From: Centroberyx gerrardi
Taxonomy: Eukaryota; Chordata; Actinopteri; Beryciformes; Berycidae
NCBI RefSeq assembly: GCF_048128805.1
Contig: NC_136006.1
Location: 5,160,001 to 5,224,000 of the forward strand
DNA: 64,000 nt
Direction of reading: 5' to 3'
The notes beneath the pieces are model-generated. The model had not been told where the DNA came from and ran no database searches. It was given only the letters and a program-made list of their open reading frames with translations. The position numbers and the translations under genes were made by a program. Of this stretch, positions 28,304 through 41,274 are shown piece after piece (positions within the stretch are counted from its first letter, which is position 1; each line of letters opens with the position of its first letter).

Positions 28304-31300
28304 ATGGAGGAAATCTACATGAATGAACCTGCCAAGTCCAGTGACTCAAGAACTTCAACAAAACAGACAGGTAAAGATGGGCAGACTGACAGACTGAGTG
28401 TGTGGATATATAATGTCATGTATTATTATTTATTATACTCCCTGGTCTTTTCTGTGCTCAGGTCCCAGCAGCTCAGACAGGAGTTCCCATGGAGCGGCTT
28501 TACTGGGTCTGGGGCTGCTGAGTGTTTTCCTACTGGCTGCGCTCATCGGCCTCGGTGTCCGCTGTGAGTCTGGTTCACATTCAGAGCTCAAGTCAGACTG
28601 AACAGAGGATTTTGATGACCGTTAGTCTATTATGAAACATGACGATGTGTTCCCAAGACGTGTTTTTCATGTTTTGTTTTGACTTTTTATGTCAAATGGT
28701 TATGTTTTGGATTACCTTATGCATTTCTCTGGGTCTTGTCCCAACCCAGAAAGCATTTGATGGACAGCAATGTTCAGGGTGTGGCCGAGTTCAACCTCAA
28801 CCGTAACAAGCAAAACATTTTCACAATATGATATAACGGCACAGTAAAAATTCATTTATTAAAACAGCTTTAGAAACTGTTTGGATATTGGAAAGATATT
28901 TAGGTCCTGATTTCACAATGCGATGCAGGTAGCAGCTATGGACGACAACGGACGCCATCTCAACTTTAATTTTGCCGCTGTATTTACACGGGTTTTCAAC
29001 GCTGGCACAGACCGTCGTATCTGCTTCTGTTCAATATCAAAATGTTTGCTGGGAAAAGACAAGACTCTTATTGTTCAGCAGGAGCATTATTACGATTATT
29101 ATCAAGAATGATTGGATTTGCTATGCGTTTTCACTGTTGCCAGCTGAATTTGTTGAATTCCAGTGATGCTCCATGTTGCTGCATTGATAACATAGGAGGA
29201 CAGATACTGTAATCCACCTGTGCAGTGTCACATGAGACAGATGATGCACTTAGTTTGACCAAAGCCTCTCACAGAACAATTTGTCGTTTTGACTTGTGAA
29301 TACTGTAACTGCTGCTGTATGTTATAAATGCAGAAGTTATTTGATGAAATCAATGTTTCAGTATGTCTCTTGATCTATTTCAGACCAGGATGTGGTGCGT
29401 GGTTTTGCTGTAGATCTCTCCGTTATCCAAGCCAACCTGACTGAGGAGAGACTGGTTCTCCAGGCCAGTAATGATAAGCTCTCCTCCCTGACTGAGGAGA
29501 GAGACCTGCTGAACACCCACCTCACTGCAATGACTAAAGAGCGAGACAGGCTTCAGAGTTTGTCCAGAAAGAGTGAGTACTTGCATGTGTGGATGCTGTG
29601 TTGCTCAACCTGCGGGTCAGGACCCACCACAGGGTCATGTAGGAGCCCTATGGTGGAAAAAAACATTGATGTGGAAATCTTTATTCTGTTCTGCAAAATA
29701 TGTCCAGACAAAAAAGTATTTTATAGCTGGAATCCGGGACTTTTTTCCAGTAATAAATGGTTATTTTATCCATCTGGACCGTAGAGTCAGGTTACACAAT
29801 ACCAACTCTTAATATTATCATGGTTGGAGATGATCTCCATAGACTGCTATTGAAATGTTTGACCAGGTAGAATGAAAGTCTGCTAACTATCTAACGTTAG
29901 CCAACAGAAATCATAATTTGGTATCATGGCTCTCTCTATCCTGTAAGTTTACACCTGCAAAGAAAGGGGGTCTTCAGGGGTGGATTTGGGGGTCGCTGCT
30001 GTACAGTACATGCATGTTTTTGAACAGCAAAACTTTACCAATAGACAGACTTGATTCTCGTCTTATCTTTTATGTTTTATATCTCACAGAGAAAACGTGT
30101 CCTGCAGGATGGAGGATGTTCAGTTGTGTGTGTTATCTCCTCTCTACTGAGACTAAGACCTGGGATAACAGCAGACAGGACTGCAGAGACAGAGGAGCAG
30201 ATCTGGTGGTCATAGACAGTGCTGCAGAACAGGTACAGTGTTTGTGTGTGTGTGTGTGTGTGAGTGTGTGTGTGTGAGTGTGTGTTGGTGTGAGTGTGTG
30301 TTGGTGTGAGTGTGTGTTGGTGTGGGTGCGCGGGTGCATCTGTGATATAAGTGCTACAAGTGCAGGGATGTGTTTGCGCCTGTCTGTGTGATTTCAAGTA
30401 GGCGCTAACTTTCACACCCTCTTAAAGCTTTATAGAAAAAAAACAACATAATCCATTTTTCATCTGTCAAAAATTTACAGTTAGAAACAGACATTTTCTG
30501 GAATATTATATGGCCTTGAAAAAAGAGCTAAATTATAAATTTGCATGAAGCACAGATGGAATACAAATCATCTTAAGTTCTGTGTTTGGATGGACCAATG
30601 AAGGTCAACTCATGTTAACATTAGAAAACATTTTTATTGCAATAAAAATTCAGCAACTTTGCGATAAAATAAACTCTTTACACATAACTAATAATAAAAA
30701 AAAAAAACAATGAACACAACAGTAATAAAAAAGTGATGTTTGGAGTGTAGTTTCCCAAAAGAAATAAAAAATAAAATAAAAAATATATATATATAAGCTA
30801 TCATAAAATTGACATGTTCACAATTCAACTGCATGTGGTTAAAACAAAGGTGCAAAATGAATATTGATCAAATATGGTGAACTACATCACACTTTAGCTG
30901 CTAGGGAGCTAAGATTTTGGAAGATCATTCAACACAGCGTATGCTAAAGTGTTAGCATGAAGCACCGGGCCAGTTGATCCCCCGGGGACACAGGGATGAT
31001 TTTGGTGTCTATTTTCATAGCTTCAGCTAAGTTGACCAACGGGTCAATCTCCCAAAAACTTAATAATAATAACTTTATTTATTTTATTATTATTATTTCA
31101 TTATATTTAATAATAAAATGTCTTTAATGCAACTCCAAAAAGAGACACTTTCAAACCATACACAGCAAGGTTACATTAGCCAATAAAGAGGAAAAAAACT
31201 GCACATAAAACACTGAAATGACATTTACATCAGCTATAAAACTGTCTATGTTGTAGAATTTCCCTAATTTTGGTTTGGTGGCTCTCTGGCTGGTGAAAAG

Positions 31301-33777
31301 CGTTGATTGGAGAATTTATGCTGGAAGTCAGACTGACAGTGACAACAGGATAAAAGTTCAGCAATATCTAGCTGTGGCAATAAGCATTTTCTATGATTTT
31401 CTGAATGATTCAGTGACTTTACTTATTTTCTGATCCGTTTTCCGCAAAAAAAAAAGTATTTACAAATTATAATTTTGCCACGGATTCTTCTCAGATATTT
31501 TCAAGTGAATTATTCCTCATTAATTGCTCATATTCAAGTGGTTAAGACCCTCCAGGATTCCACGATTCCGCGAAAACATGAATTTTTCAAAATTACCGCT
31601 AGATGTCACTAGGGTATAGGCCCTTTTCACATTGTCATGGTAACAGCTTCCGAATTGAGAAACAGGTGCATTACAACTTCCTGTTTCCAGCTCTGGCCTT
31701 CACTAAATCGCTCCACAACCTGCGCAACATTAACATTGGTGAAGTACAAAGACTATTTTTATTGACTCCTGGATCTAAACTAGAGAAAAGGCTACAAGTT
31801 CCCACTTCGATTATGAAGGTGAGTTTTAGTTTAAGTTTCTCCTCGTCAGCTGTCATCTCTTGGCAGTCATCACCTCATTTGCATAATGTTATAGGGCTCA
31901 TTCATAAAACTTACCGGCAGGTTTAGCGTGACGTTAGGGGCAGATACCGTCATGGTGTTTGCTCATTCATGAACGTGAAATACCGGAACGTTATTTGCGT
32001 TACCGTTCTCCCCGTACTTCCACCCCTTTTGATCATTTGCATATTGTGAAAGCGATTCATAAAAGCACGCGGCGCCGCACACGGCAGTTTCCATCTGATT
32101 TGATTCAGTTTATCATGATGAAGAGAAGATGACCATACGCACGTCCCATAAACTTTTTAGCAGCTGCTGGAGAGCTGAAGTATTTAAGAAAGAGAACGCT
32201 GCACATTGCTGCCACTGCTCCCATATATTTATTTTACAGTGGTTAATTTTCTCATTCCATCTTGTTAATGTTTAGGTGTGGAGGTTCAACCCTCTTATTT
32301 TTCAAGAGTTCCAGTAGGAGTTTAGAAGGAGCATGTTTATTTTATGAATTTATCACAGATCCCTTTTAACTGGATTGATGAATAAATATATATTTTTCAG
32401 AATAACTGATCATTTTTAGCTGTTTTTCCTAATGTCCACGGAATATCGCAGAATAATGATTTCTAGCTGCAGAATTACCGTATTTCCTCTAATATTGGCC
32501 CGGGCCTTTATTTACCTCAACTGCAGAGGGTACCAGGCCTTTATTGGAAGCAGGCTTATATTAGAGACAGGCCTTTATTTCTAATTCCCTCTGTTTGATA
32601 AGTATATTTGCTCATATTTTAGTATGAAGTTTGATTTTCTGATCTGCTTCTGTTGGGGTTTGTTAGGTAGCCGTTTTTTTGTTACTGCAATGCATTACGA
32701 TAAGAGATCCAGAGACTTCCGCCGGCCGAGCCATCTTGTGGCATACTGCCATCTTGTGGCACTTGTATGTTACTACAAACTACAGTTACATGTATAACAG
32801 GCGCAAGGAGTTTACAGGTATCCACCGTTGTTTGCATGTAAGCTGAAGCTAACTGAAGCTAAAGTAGAATCTATACAATTATATTATATCGCCTTTTATT
32901 TTGATGCGCAAGCCCTCTGTTCTGTCGGCGGCATGGAGGTTTTGGTGCGCCGAGGGCTTACTGCCGACGCTTCGAGTTTCCCGGGGACATGGTTCTGGCC
33001 AGTGCCGATAGCTGGGCGTCGATTTGTTCCCGGTGATCCGGCCGAGATTTCGGCAGGTCCCGACGCCGATGCGTCACCGGGTGTCCCCGATAGGTACGGG
33101 CCGTGGGCGCGGTGGAGAGGACAGTGGCGGAGAGAGGAGACGGACACGGTCCAGCCATATACTAGGTTTTGACCTAGTCTTGTTTCCTTTGTTTTTTTCC
33201 CCGGCCTGTATTTGGGGCCGGCTTTTATTTGTTCGTGTCGACCACGGCCCCGGCCATTATCGGAGACCCGGCTTTTAATTGACTACCGGCCACTATTAGA
33301 GGAAATACGGTACCAAGGAATTTGGGATTTTTTTCTGCAGAATCCTAGAGGGACTAATCATAATATAAACTAGTCCATGCCTGGGGATGCGCGCGCTACA
33401 ACTACGTGCAGATAAGAGATAACCGGGGATGCACGTGCCACTACTATGTGCAGACTTCCAGGGATGCGCGCGCCACAACTCCGCGCAGATAACCGGGAAT
33501 GCGTGCGCCACAACTCCGCGCAGATAACCGGGGATGCGTGCGCCACAACTCCGCGCAGATAAGAGATAACCGGGGATGCACGTGTCACTACTACGTGCAG
33601 ACTTCCGGGGATGTGCGCGCCACAACTCCGCGCAGACTTGCCAAAAAGGCGCATAAACATTGTAAATTTGGGAAAATGGAAAAATCAGCTCCATCAGTCC
33701 CTGCCTATGCCAATGCTCAATGCCCATGTGCAGTTTGAGATTGATTGGCCAACCTGTTGAGGAGCAAAATGGATGCG

Positions 33778-33812
<35 letters not shown>

Positions 33813-34696
33813 GGACAGAGTATTCCTTATTCTATAGTAGGATACTATGGCTTTTTGTTATTTGTTTCAAACAGACATTCCTCTCTACACTCACTAATGG
33901 AGCAGCTTCAGCTTGGATTGGTTTGAGTGACAGAGACATGGAGGGGACCTGGAAATGGATTGATGAAACTCCATTGACTGAAGAGTAAGAGAATAATGTT
34001 TAGCCTTGGTTGAACATATATCCACTTTTGCTGTATATTACTAGTAGTTACTTTGTTTTAGGTATACTCCGATAATCAGTTTACTTGCCAACAAACATTT
34101 CTTGAAGGCAGAGCTGCTGTGGAGGCAGAAATAATCTGATTGGTTGAGTTATACCTCAGTGGGCGGAGCCAAAGAACCACAGTTTTCTAAAGCTTTTCTG
34201 AAGTTAGCTAACTGGCAAACAGAAAAAACTGTGGTTCTTTGGCTCCGCCCATTGAGGTTTAACTCAACCAATTACATTATTTCTGCCTCCAATAAATGCT
34301 TCTAGAACTAAAACTCCAATCTGCCAATTGCCATGTGCAAGGTGCAGAAATTTCTGTGATATTTGTGCAGAAACATAGAAATGTCTAGAAAGCGATGGAC
34401 CAATAGTGCATTGGTCCAGTGTACCATGAAGAGGAGATGCTGACTAAAATGAGACGCATTATGTAAATTAAGAGCCATTGAAGGTCTTGATTCATGTTGG
34501 AGATTAAAAGTGTCATGATTGTCTTGTTCGTTGACCTGCTAGGTACTGGGAGTCGGCGCAGCCTGATAACGGTGGAGGAAATCCACGGTGGGGGGAAGAA
34601 GACTGCGCCCATATCATTACTGGCAAGACTAAAGAGAACTGGAATGACCAAAATTGTGCTAATTCTCTGCGATGGATCTGTGAGGAAGTGGCTTAG
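28304..34696 (+). CDS. type II C-type lectin receptor CTL1, 254 aa
   Basis: Six exons with consistent phases: 28304-28370, 28462-28563, 29384-29572, 30090-30232, 33875-33984, 34543-34696 (765 nt with stop). Exon 1 encodes a cytoplasmic tail starting MEEIYMNEPAKSS; IYM is a tyrosine motif that may be phosphorylated. Exon 2 is a single membrane anchor (ALLGLGLLSVFLLAALIGLG). Exon 3 is a 63-residue heptad-rich stalk. Exons 4-6 form the lectin domain: CPAGWRMFSC, WIGLSD, QPD, NWND and the terminal WICE. QPD plus WND predicts calcium-dependent galactose-type binding, by family knowledge. The layout resembles CD209/CLEC4-type receptors of fish. The gene looks intact, and its introns hold several young insertions. 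Confidence 0.9.
30239..30325 (+). repeat. (GT)n microsatellite after CTL1 exon 4
   Basis: GT repeat with GTGAGTGTGTGTTG periodic variants, starting a few bases after the exon 4 donor. The corresponding site in CTL2 is much shorter (53066-53098). Confidence 0.9.
32476..33312. mobile_element. DNA transposon, 837 bp, nonautonomous
   Basis: Perfect inverted ends: TACCGTATTTCCTCTAATA at 32476 and its complement ending at 33312. Interior is GC-rich and has no recognised transposase; the open frames in it are not supported. It is in CTL1 intron 4 and absent from CTL2. Confidence 0.75.
33377..33640 (+). repeat. GC-rich minisatellite, about 31-40 bp unit
   Basis: Imperfect tandem units around CCGGGGATGCGTGCGCCACA followed by ACTCCGCGCAGAT, about seven copies, with an alternating ACTACGTGCAG variant. 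In CTL1 intron 4, absent from CTL2. Confidence 0.85.
33782..33818 (+). repeat. (GACA)n microsatellite
   Basis: Tetranucleotide repeat 56 bp before the acceptor of CTL1 exon 5. Confidence 0.95.
34120..34291. mobile_element. fold-back (long hairpin) element
   Basis: Arms 34120-34187 and 34222-34291 are near-perfect inverted repeats (TGGAGGCAGAAATAAT, GGGCGGAGCCAAAGAACCAC) around a 34-bp loop. It sits in CTL1 intron 5 and is absent from CTL2, so it inserted after the duplication. Confidence 0.8.
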
Positions 34697-34713
34697 CATT
34701 GGTGCATAATGAG

Positions 34714-35115
34714 TAGGGGTGGGATGATGATATATAGAGAAATTCAATATATTGTAATAGAAAAATGTGACACTTTGTATCGTGGGGCAGAAAAATGAAT
34801 ATTAGCTACATTTTATTTTGCTGTAGTAATCACAAATGGGATAGTTTGCCCAAAATAATTTCACAAGCTTTAATTCAAATTATATTATTTGCACTTTGTA
34901 ATTACATTTTTAAATTGTTTACATTCTGGCAAGCCAATGCCATCGCTAGAAAGATTTGTGGTTCAGAAGTAAACATAATTCTGCACAGTCAGGCTCTGTT
35001 GTCATTGAACTTGAATTGAACTTTTGTTTATTACATCGTATCATGGTTGTATTGAATCGTGAATCCCATATTGCATATTGAATCGTATCGTGAGATAAGT
35101 ATGTCATCCCCCAGT
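34714..35115. mobile_element. probable hAT-like MITE
   Basis: Begins AGGGGTGGGATGATG and ends TGTCATCCCCC, an imperfect inverted pair, with ATCGTAT-rich ends. It follows the CTL1 stop codon and is missing at the equivalent place after CTL2. Confidence 0.5.
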
Positions 35116-35159
35116 TTTGAGATCATACGTTTGTAAATGGATTTTGTAAGGAGTGCATT

Positions 35160-35160
<1 letters not shown>

Positions 35161-35203
<43 letters not shown>
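35161..35203 (+). repeat. (GT)n(GA)n microsatellite
   Basis: Compound repeat downstream of CTL1, matched in inverse orientation by (CT)n(CA)n at 50938-51000 downstream of CTL2. Confidence 0.95.
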
Positions 35204-35204
<1 letters not shown>

Positions 35205-35388
35205 AGCATTGTATTTCATCAAATTGGGAACACTTCTTGAAACTGATGGCTAACTTACTAGGAAAATATAGGAAAATATATAATGATATCAAACTCTCAT
35301 CAAAACCAAAGACGACTTGTTATCTTGAAGAGACTGACCAGGATCAATGAAGTTTTTTTCAGGGTTACAGTAATTTATTATTGCATTA

Positions 35389-36924
35389 CTAGCTCATCAG
35401 AGTCCTCTCCTCTTGTATCTGTGGGTGGCTTAATGAAAGTTCGTCTGTAACCCTCTCTGCTCCAGAGCCAGGATCTGCTTGTTCTCTCCTCAGGTGGTTT
35501 GCTACGATCTCATCAACAGTGTTTTCAAACTGTCCAATGCAGTCACGACTATAAACTAAATCTTCCACTTTTTCCACCAAACACTGTCCAAAAGCAACCT
35601 CTTTTTCTCTTTGAATGAGTCCCTTATAGAGGATGTTGTTGTGATTCTCATACTCATCTAATAAGTAGAAATCCGAGTCTGAAATTTTCTGCCAGGCTTC
35701 CAAAACATCGTCGCTGCGATCTTTTACTCTTCGTTCGTGATCCTTGATGGCTCGAAGGTGGGGCTGACAGATTGCTTCTGCTCTTTCTTTTGCTATTTTT
35801 GTGAGCTCATTCTTCAAATGGTTGCTCACCTCCTCGGACAGAAGATCTTCGTAAACCCATCTGTAGTACGGAGGGCAGAACAAGACCCAACGAGACCCAG
35901 GGCCCCTAGTCCATCTCTTCTGCCTGATAAAATAGGCTCTCAAACATTCACAGATGTGCCAAACAAGAAGAAGACCACAGATTACACCGAGCCCAATGTC
36001 CTGGAAAAGAAAACAGGCTTATACAAGAGTTTCATTGGAGTGTCTAAGCTAAAGCTTTCATGATCATTTAAAGATAAGACTAGTTACTACCAACTATTCC
36101 ATCAGTGCAGTTGAAGAGTTTTGTTCCAAAATGTGATACCATTGAAAAATTGATGCCTATTCTTACAAAATGATTTATCAGAAAAGAAAAGTAAATTGTG
36201 CCACTTTAAGAGGCCAGTGGGTAAATTATTTTTTAAGGATACTGAATGATAAACTTCAGCTAAGGATGTTGTTTTTTTCCAAAATGGATATGTTGCATTT
36301 TGGAATAGAACTCAATTATATTTTTTTATAGGTTAAATAGCTCAACACAATGGACTTAAATAAAAGTGTGTATAAAGAAATGAACCCATTTTATTACCAA
36401 ATAATAAATACCAGATAATAAAATGTTGCTTTATCTTTGATTTCTGTGTTGTCACTTACAAGTGATGCAGTCTTGTAGTCGGTCTTCATACATTTCTCCT
36501 CATAGGTCAGGTTTTCCTTGCAAGGAATTCCAGTCTGAGAGATGTTGAGGTTTGTCTCAAGGCAAAAGTACCAGTCCCCATCAAACAGAACGGCCGATAT
36601 CCAGACAACGCCCAGATAGACATATTTGATCAAAAACTTAACAATCATGCTGCAGAGATGGCTCCAACCATTATTACGGCAGCAGGAAAAAATGTTCCTT
36701 TGGTAGATGGACTCGATCAGAATTACAACCGAGGTGATTATGCAAGGAGGGAGAATAATGTACAGCACACCGTTTAGATGTACACCTGGTTTGCATGAGC
36801 AAAAAAAATCCATATCAAATATGTACTGCAAGATGTAGAAGACAGCTAAGAGCAGGAATGTACTCACAGCTCTTGATATTGCTGTGAAAAGTCTTTGAGG
36901 AAGATCATGACCAAGGTGTGTCAT
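35389..36924 (-). CDS. calcium homeostasis modulator (CALHM) family channel, 358 aa
   Basis: Two exons, 36924-36460 and 36000-35389, joined in phase 0 (donor ATCACTT|GTAAGT, acceptor TTTTCCAG). CALHM proteins form large-pore voltage- or calcium-gated channels in the plasma membrane. Four hydrophobic segments are seen: AVSTFLLLAVFYILQYIF, VLYIILPPCIITSVVILI, LIKYVYLGVVWISAVLF and, in exon 2, DIGLGVICGLLLVWHICECL. The conserved CSCKPGV cysteines follow segment 1, and their extracellular partners lie in YFCLETN and PCKENLTYEEKC. A long basic/acidic C-terminal helix region follows. The two-exon layout is typical. It looks closest to CALHM5/6-type members, but the exact subtype is uncertain. The reading frame is intact. 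Confidence 0.85.
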
Positions 36925-36929
36925 GCTGG

Positions 36930-37720
36930 CTAAAAGAACTTCTGTCCAAAAAGTACTTGAGTTAAAAAGTTTTGCCTCTGTAAGAAATGTTGTTGAAATT
37001 CAACAATCTTCCTTCGCTCCACCAAAATCCTCTTGGAAGATTTGTTCGTCCTCTTGAGTTCTTACAGGATGAAACGAGCATTAAGGCTTCTCGGTGGATA
37101 TTTCACTTTTAAATACCTCTTAGCAGCGTTCAATACTAGAGTTTCCCACAACATGCCAGCCGTCAGCACTTTCAAAATGATGGCACGGTGTGGTTTCACT
37201 TCTCAAATAACTGAACAGGGTTTTCCAAACAAAGTTGTCTGATCATGCCGCTATGAAATTGCAATTATTCAATGTCACCAAGACAGATTCCTGTAAATTT
37301 AACTGATTTTGACCAGTAATACCATTTTGACCAGTAATTATTTCCACAGTTAATTTGCAAACTGCGGATCAATATGGCCGCCAAAGCAACAAAGTGACAC
37401 TGGTGAAAGTCATATTTATGCTGCTCATTGTACAATATGATTATCTTTTCCTATATGTCTCTAAAACAGTGTGGATCCATTATGCTATAAAGGAATTATA
37501 CTGAATATAATGAAACTCAAACAAATAACTGATGAAGGCTGCCACGCCCACATTTCTGCATCTGAAAAGTGCCATGTACCTGGCATGGTGCAGTTGTCAA
37601 AATGCAGGGATGAATCATGCGCTGAACATGAAAAGTGTGGCAGGAAGAGTGATGCTACAGACTCGTGTGTCAACAGATGTGCATGTCATGAGCTGGGAAC
37701 TTCCTCAACAACACTGATTT
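36930..37720. other. upstream region of the CALHM gene, no gene seen
   Basis: A possible acceptor TTTCTTACAG at about 36985 on the minus strand could mark a 5' untranslated exon of the CALHM gene. Short open frames at 37471-37722 have no recognised motifs. Confidence 0.3.
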
Positions 37721-37724
37721 AAAT

Positions 37725-38089
37725 TAGGGATGCACCGATACCGATACTGGTATCGGTGCCGATACCAGGCTAAAATGGAATATTGGTATCGGAGATTTTA
37801 ACCAAGACTAAAATCTGATACCGAAAGCTATGAGTAACATGTAAAAAATAAAAGCAAACTGTCTTGATTTTATGCATTTGTGGCACACAGAAGCCTGTAT
37901 TTCTCAAACAGTGGGAAAAACAAGGATTTTATCTCAATAATTTTGTCCATTGAACCCAAACTAAGGAAGTAAGCCTGCACTGTTCAGTAAAAGTAACGGA
38001 TCGGATCGGTACTCAGTATCGGCCGATACTTAAACTTTCATACTCATAATCGGTATCGGCATTGAAAAAGTGGCATCGGTGCATCCCTA
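37725..38089. mobile_element. hAT-type MITE, second copy of the GATACCGAT family
   Basis: Same TAGGGATGCACC ends as 22993-23335 in reverse orientation, with target duplication ATTTAAAT / GTTTAAAT (7 of 8 identical). 365 bp, noncoding. Confidence 0.88.
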
Positions 38090-38109
38090 GTTTAAATAAC
38101 AGTTTTTTC

Positions 38110-40560
38110 AATCAGAAATTCAGGACCATTCAGATCATACAGCTTATTGTCTTTCACTACATGAAGGCATGAGGCCTAGAGGCCCAGACCTTTCAGCCTG
38201 TTGCCGTCTTCAGCTGATGTGCATTGTGGACTCTTTTTCTTTTTTAAATCAGATATTCATACGAGGTATTCACCTTCAAAAATAGTTTTGTAGTTCAAAA
38301 ATGAATGGAAGCATCAAATGATGGGATACCTTTCGCTAATTATTTCTTTAGTTCTTATAAAGTATATAAACCAGAGCAGGTTAAAATGATTAAGTTGGGG
38401 GGGGGGGGGGGGGGGAAGGCTTTTACGCTTTACTTTTTTTTCCGGGAAATATAGCCTGGGAAGAAAAAACCAGCTTGACAGACATGGATTAACCCTAACC
38501 CTAGACTAAAAACGAAATGCTACAAAAAATACTTGAAATTCATCATTCAGTATCCCAGAAATCTAAAGGATCCAACCTGTAATGTTGTTAGGATTTAGCC
38601 AACCACAGACTTAAGTTATCTACTATCCTTTAAAAAAATGCCATCGTTTGTTTTAAACTTGTGCCATCAAAGGCAAACAGCAGGAACTACTTTTTGTATG
38701 TTTTAAGGTCAGAAACCATGACGATGGTTTATGAGGATAATGTAAAGCCATAAATGCTATTGAATTATATCCACTTCTGCACTAACAATAATGTTATTGC
38801 GCCAGGAGATTAGCTTTGAAGTCGTTCCCCTTACAAACTGAAACAGAAAGGACAACAACAATTAAGAGTACTTCCTGTTTCACGTGGTCTTATTATTTGA
38901 GGGAATTCTGAAGTGAGATAATTCGACACGCTGATCTCGTAGAAACCTCCGCCACATCTTCATTTGAGGCTGGCAGGATTTTTCTGGAGTCATAAGGGAT
39001 TTAGGTCACTTCTCCATGCCGGCGCTTACAGATATTGATGGTGAATACTGTAAAAATAAAGGTCACGCTTCGCTCTTAATACATTATCAATCTGCTATGA
39101 CTGTGGTGTGAGATTGGTATTAGTTTTACAGTCAATCCTTGGAGTTTTGCATAGTGTGACGTAATTTATCGTATACATCATGGCATGTCTCAAACTGAAA
39201 GAAGTTATATGAAGATAAGGATTTTTTTATGGGAAAAATAAATTAATGCTTTTTTGAAAATAATATAGATTTTTGTGTATATTTTATGGTCCTTTGCATT
39301 ATGGCGATCACAGACTGGAGAGTATAGTTTACCCACCTTTTCATTTCCCACTACATCTCCGGGTGAAATAAAGGAATCTGACACAATATTAGGGTTAGAC
39401 CAATATTTCAGCCTGTAATTTTGGCCTTTTATTAAATATATCAGCCAGTCAATGTCATCACATTCTGATACGATGGAGGTTCCTCCCTGATCACAGCTAC
39501 AGAAAAACAGGCTGGAAAACCTGACATGAAATTAGATTTTCTTTACACATTTCATTTATTAGTTGAATTTTCAGTAGTGGTTTTAACAATGTATCCCAGT
39601 GTTTGCCTACCATTGTAATAGGTGTGGTGGGACCCCCTCCTGCCTTGCCTAGTATCTTATTTTAATCTTTTTATAATACATTTTAAACAAAATGCCCTTT
39701 AACACCTTCATGTTGTGAAGGGCTTTTCTGGTTCTGTATATGAATTTGAATTTATTTTGTATTTTTGTGTCATACCATCTAAATGGCCCATCCCACATGG
39801 GATTACATGACACACAATTACAACAACATATAAAACACAGACTTACAGGTCACTCAACATAATAGCACTAAGACAGCTAATATAATATAAAACAACTACT
39901 TATACAACATGGATTTTCTGAGTGTCCATGCTTTATCTAAATAGTCCAAAAAGCAAATGTTTCCACCTCACACAATTTTTTCATGATTTCCGAGTCTTCC
40001 ATCGATAAATAATCAAAACCAATTCTGTAGTCATGGTACAAGGGACAATATAAAACAAAATGCATTTCATTTAGATATTGTGTATATATATGTTTTAGTT
40101 CCTTCCTTTGATTACACTTTTACTGCTTGCTCTTATCTTTGTTTTATTCATGTATCTATTATCTGTATTCTACGGAGCCCTGGAGGTGAAAAAAAAAAAG
40201 TTGCTTTTTTTTTTAACTCATGGGAACGAGATCTATCTCATGGCCACAAATTATTATCTCATGGGAACGAGATCTCGTGAACACACAATCACGAAAATGT
40301 CCTGTTCCATACACAGTATATCATGCTGTACTCACTTAAAAAGCTGTCAGTGTCTCAGTTTGTTTGAGTAAAGTTTGCATTTTTAACAACATCACTTTAT
40401 TTATTTTTTTCAGTGTATATAAAACATCAAATGGCATGCTGGGCAACAACCTGCTGAAAACAATGACCCCTTTTTCTTGTGAATTAGTAACATACACCTT
40501 TTATTTTGATTAGGTAAGCAGTACACGCCTCTAAGGGTAATATTGACACAAGGAGTAGAG
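38110..40560. other. intergenic region, no gene seen
   Basis: Holds a poly-G run of about 20 bases (38397-38416), AT-rich sequence, and a repeat around 40215-40280 where CTCATGGGAACGAGATCT occurs twice with TCTCATGGCCACAAAT between; the AGATCTC parts are self-complementary. No coding evidence. Confidence 0.5.
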
Positions 40561-40763
40561 CTCAGTCCTGTGCCTTAGACCAAATACACGCAAAACAGCA
40601 GCGAGTGGCATTCAGAGAGAGCTGAAGAAGTCTGCTGCGTGTTGGAAAGCAGGTGGAAGCGTATTTGGGGCCGTTATTTAAGGAGGAATGGCGTGAACGG
40701 ACCGCTGATACAACCGACGGGGATCTGGTCATTTGTTCTTCTCGAGACGTCTTGTCAGGAGCC

Positions 40764-41240
40764 ATGGCTTCCCTGGGGCAGATCATCTTCTGGAGGTTTG
40801 CTGTGAGCCTTTGAATGTGTTCACTGGTGGTGGTGATGATCGAATTTATAGTGCTGAAAAGAATCAGGTGACCAACAGCCTTCCACAGTAGGAGGAACTT
40901 GGTTGGTGTGAGGTTGATTCAGAAGTTAACTTCGGCGCGGGTGTTTCAGCTGATTACACCTTCCTTACACGTTCTGATTTGCTCTTTTTCTCTCCATTTG
41001 TAGCATGATTGTCCTCATCTTCATATTCGCAGCCATCATCATCCTCATCCTTGCCCTGACGTTATCAGGTGAGTGTTGTGGATCCTTGTTTACTCCTGCA
41101 TCTGTCATTAGTGATCGCAGGCCCTCGGCTCGTGTATTCAGGAGGGAACAGATGGGTGTGTTCATCAGAGACTGTTTGTATAAGCTAATTAGGAATTAAT
41201 GATCTGGTTGACAACACATCACCAAGTGTGAAAACAAATG

Positions 41241-41274
<34 letters not shown>

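Larger units (their letters stand above)
27494..36300 (+). repeat. inverted duplication, arm 1 (contains CTL1)
   Basis: Matches 50810-56031 in reverse complement: flanks from 27494, all lectin exons, much of the introns, a GT/GA microsatellite after the gene (35161-35203 against 50938-51000), and a segment at 36235-36300 that matches 50815-50880. Arm 1 is longer because of insertions in introns 4 and 5 and because arm 2 lacks the CALHM exon 2 region. Confidence 0.85.

Noticed and set aside
29573..29812. Frames running out of CTL1 exon 3 (and 53522-53761 at CTL2)
   Set aside because: Intron read-through past a clear GTGAGT donor; the same intron sequence is conserved only because the genes are recent duplicates.
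32828..33278. Several GC-rich frames in CTL1 intron 4
   Set aside because: They lie inside a nonautonomous transposon with perfect inverted ends, overlap on both strands and show no domain.
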